A stretch of DNA of 64,000 nt from Szabonella alba (GTDB lineage Bacteria; Pseudomonadota; Alphaproteobacteria; Rhodobacterales; Rhodobacteraceae): NCBI RefSeq assembly GCF_016765775.1, contig NZ_JAESVN010000004.1, forward strand, positions 372,001 through 436,000, read 5' to 3'. The notes beneath the pieces were generated by a model, which was not told the DNA's origin, did not search any database, and saw only the letters and a list, made by a program, of their open reading frames with translations. Position 1 is the first letter of the stretch. Every line of letters starts with the position of its first letter. The position numbers were made by a program, and so were the translations under genes. This document shows, piece by piece, positions 63,134 through 64,000 of the stretch.

Positions 63134-63769
63134 ATGACGACACAGCTCTATTGCTTCGGCGAAAGCGGAAATGCCTATAAATGCGCGCTGGCGCTGACCT
63201 TCGCGGATCTGGACTGGGAAGCGGTCTATGTCGATTTCTTCAATGGCGAGGCGCGTGGCGAGGAATTCCGCAAGCTCAACCCGATGGGAGAGGTTCCGGT
63301 GCTCGTGGATGGCGAGACGGTGCTGACGCAGTCAGGCGTGATCCTCGACTATATCAGCTCAAAGACCGGTCAGCTGGGCGGGCGTTCGGCGGCGGAACGG
63401 CGCGACATCCTGCGCTGGATGTTCTGGGACAATCACAAATTCTCGGGCCAGATCGGCACGACGCGCTTTCTGAACAATTTCCTGCCCGAGGCCAAGCGCC
63501 CTGAAGGCGTGATCCCGTTCCAGCAGGGCCGCCTGAAGGCCGCCTATCGCGTGCTGGAGGATCATCTTGCGACCCGGGACTGGGTGGTGGGCGGGGCGGT
63601 GACCATCGCCGACCTCTCGCTATGCGGCTATCTGTATTACCCTGAACCCTTCGGCTTTTCGCGCGCCGACTGGCCCCATATCGACCGTTGGCTTGACCGT
63701 ATCGCGGCGCTGCCCGGCTGGAAACACCCCTATGACATGATGCCCGGCAATCCTTCCGACCGGGCATGA
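63134..63769 (+). CDS. glutathione S-transferase family protein
   Basis: The protein has 211 residues. The N-terminal thioredoxin-like domain has YCFGESGNAYKCALALTFAD, NPMGEVPVLVDGE and LTQSGVILDYIS; the C-terminal all-helical domain has FWDNHKFSG and VGGAVTIADLSLCGYLYY. It joins glutathione to electrophiles or acts as an isomerase. It lies ten bases before the thiolase start and likely shares its transcript. Confidence 0.9.
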   Translation: MTTQLYCFGESGNAYKCALALTFADLDWEAVYVDFFNGEARGEEFRKLNPMGEVPVLVDGETVLTQSGVILDYISSKTGQLGGRSAAERRDILRWMFWDNHKFSGQIGTTRFLNNFLPEAKRPEGVIPFQQGRLKAAYRVLEDHLATRDWVVGGAVTIADLSLCGYLYYPEPFGFSRADWPHIDRWLDRIAALPGWKHPYDMMPGNPSDRA

Positions 63770-63779
63770 GGAGGACAAG

Positions 63780-64000
63780 ATGACCGAAGCCTATATCTAT
63801 GACGCCGTCCGCACACCGCGCGGCAAGGGGCGGCCCGATGGTGCGCTGCATGAACTGACCTCGGTTGCGCTGTCGGCAAACATCCTGAACGCGGTGAAAG
63901 ACCGTAACGGGCTGCAGGGCCATGCGGTCGAGGATGTGATCTGGGGCAATGTCACGCAAGTCGGCGAACAGGGCGGCTGCCTTGCGCGGTCGGCGGTGCT
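63780..64000 (+). CDS. acetyl-CoA acyltransferase (thiolase), 3' end outside window
   Basis: 73 codons are visible: MTEAYIYDAVRTPRGKGRPD, LHELTSVALSANIL and DVIWGNVTQVGEQGGCLARSAVL. This is the N-terminal thiolase domain; the active-site Cys (usually near residue 90) is beyond the window. It would carry out the last step of beta-oxidation, in line with the acyl-CoA dehydrogenase upstream. AGGA precedes the ATG at 63780. Confidence 0.9.
   Translation, partial: MTEAYIYDAVRTPRGKGRPDGALHELTSVALSANILNAVKDRNGLQGHAVEDVIWGNVTQVGEQGGCLARSAV

Noticed and set aside
1-64000. CRISPR arrays, tRNA or rRNA genes, insertion sequences
   Set aside because: No regularly spaced short repeats outside the coding repeats, no tRNA cloverleaf or rRNA signature and no transposase frame were found by reading; a tool-based scan was not possible.

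Overview
The window is a GC-rich chromosomal segment of an alphaproteobacterium. The most likely family is Rhodobacteraceae (Paracoccus-like), judged from the gene orders xseA/purD, lysC-ptsP and ftsY-DMT-yciB, an fds-type formate dehydrogenase, and a family of short palindromic intergenic elements with a conserved ATATTT/GATGAA-like tail. No phylogenetic test was possible, so the genus is an inference. I saw no rRNA, tRNA, CRISPR array, transposase or replication origin.

1-20 kb is a cell-envelope region. It begins with the 3' part of a giant autotransporter gene whose passenger is built from several generations of tandem repeats. Next come a PP2C phosphatase and a membrane-anchored Ser/Thr kinase. 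Convergent with them is an operon for a TonB-like protein, two ExbD/TolR proteins and an ExbB/TolQ protein. After two small secreted or anchored proteins come a secreted caspase-fold protein with a peptidoglycan-binding tail and an OmpA-family protein. The kinase and the TonB-like protein share a homologous C-terminal extracytoplasmic domain with two equivalently spaced cysteines. This suggests that phospho-signalling and a proton-motive-force-driven envelope complex read the same signal. It is the best candidate here for an undescribed system.

20.3-24.9 kb is a dying cobalamin-biosynthesis cluster. cobQ, cobO, cobB, cobA and cobF are all recognisable, and all are broken by in-frame stops, a frameshift or deletion junctions.

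25-34 kb carries a glycerate-kinase-type enzyme, then a LysR regulator and the NAD-dependent molybdenum formate dehydrogenase operon fdsGB-(DUF4287)-fdsA-fdhD-fdsD. A LysR-type operator lies between the regulator and the operon. Upstream of the regulator is a possible structured RNA.

34-48 kb is mostly housekeeping: yciB, a DMT permease, ftsY, a YhhN-type protein, an AlkB-type hydroxylase, xseA, purD, lysC, ptsP, nfuA, tsaB and rimI.

48-59 kb holds a purine-nucleoside import and phosphorolysis operon (BMP-type ABC transporter plus purine nucleoside phosphorylase), a TSUP permease with its TIGR02186-type partner, a BCCT transporter and a MATE exporter.

59-64 kb is an acyl-CoA catabolism block: two hotdog thioesterases, two tandem MerR regulators with a strong dyad operator, a long-form acyl-CoA dehydrogenase, a small protein, a glutathione S-transferase and the start of a thiolase gene that runs off the window.
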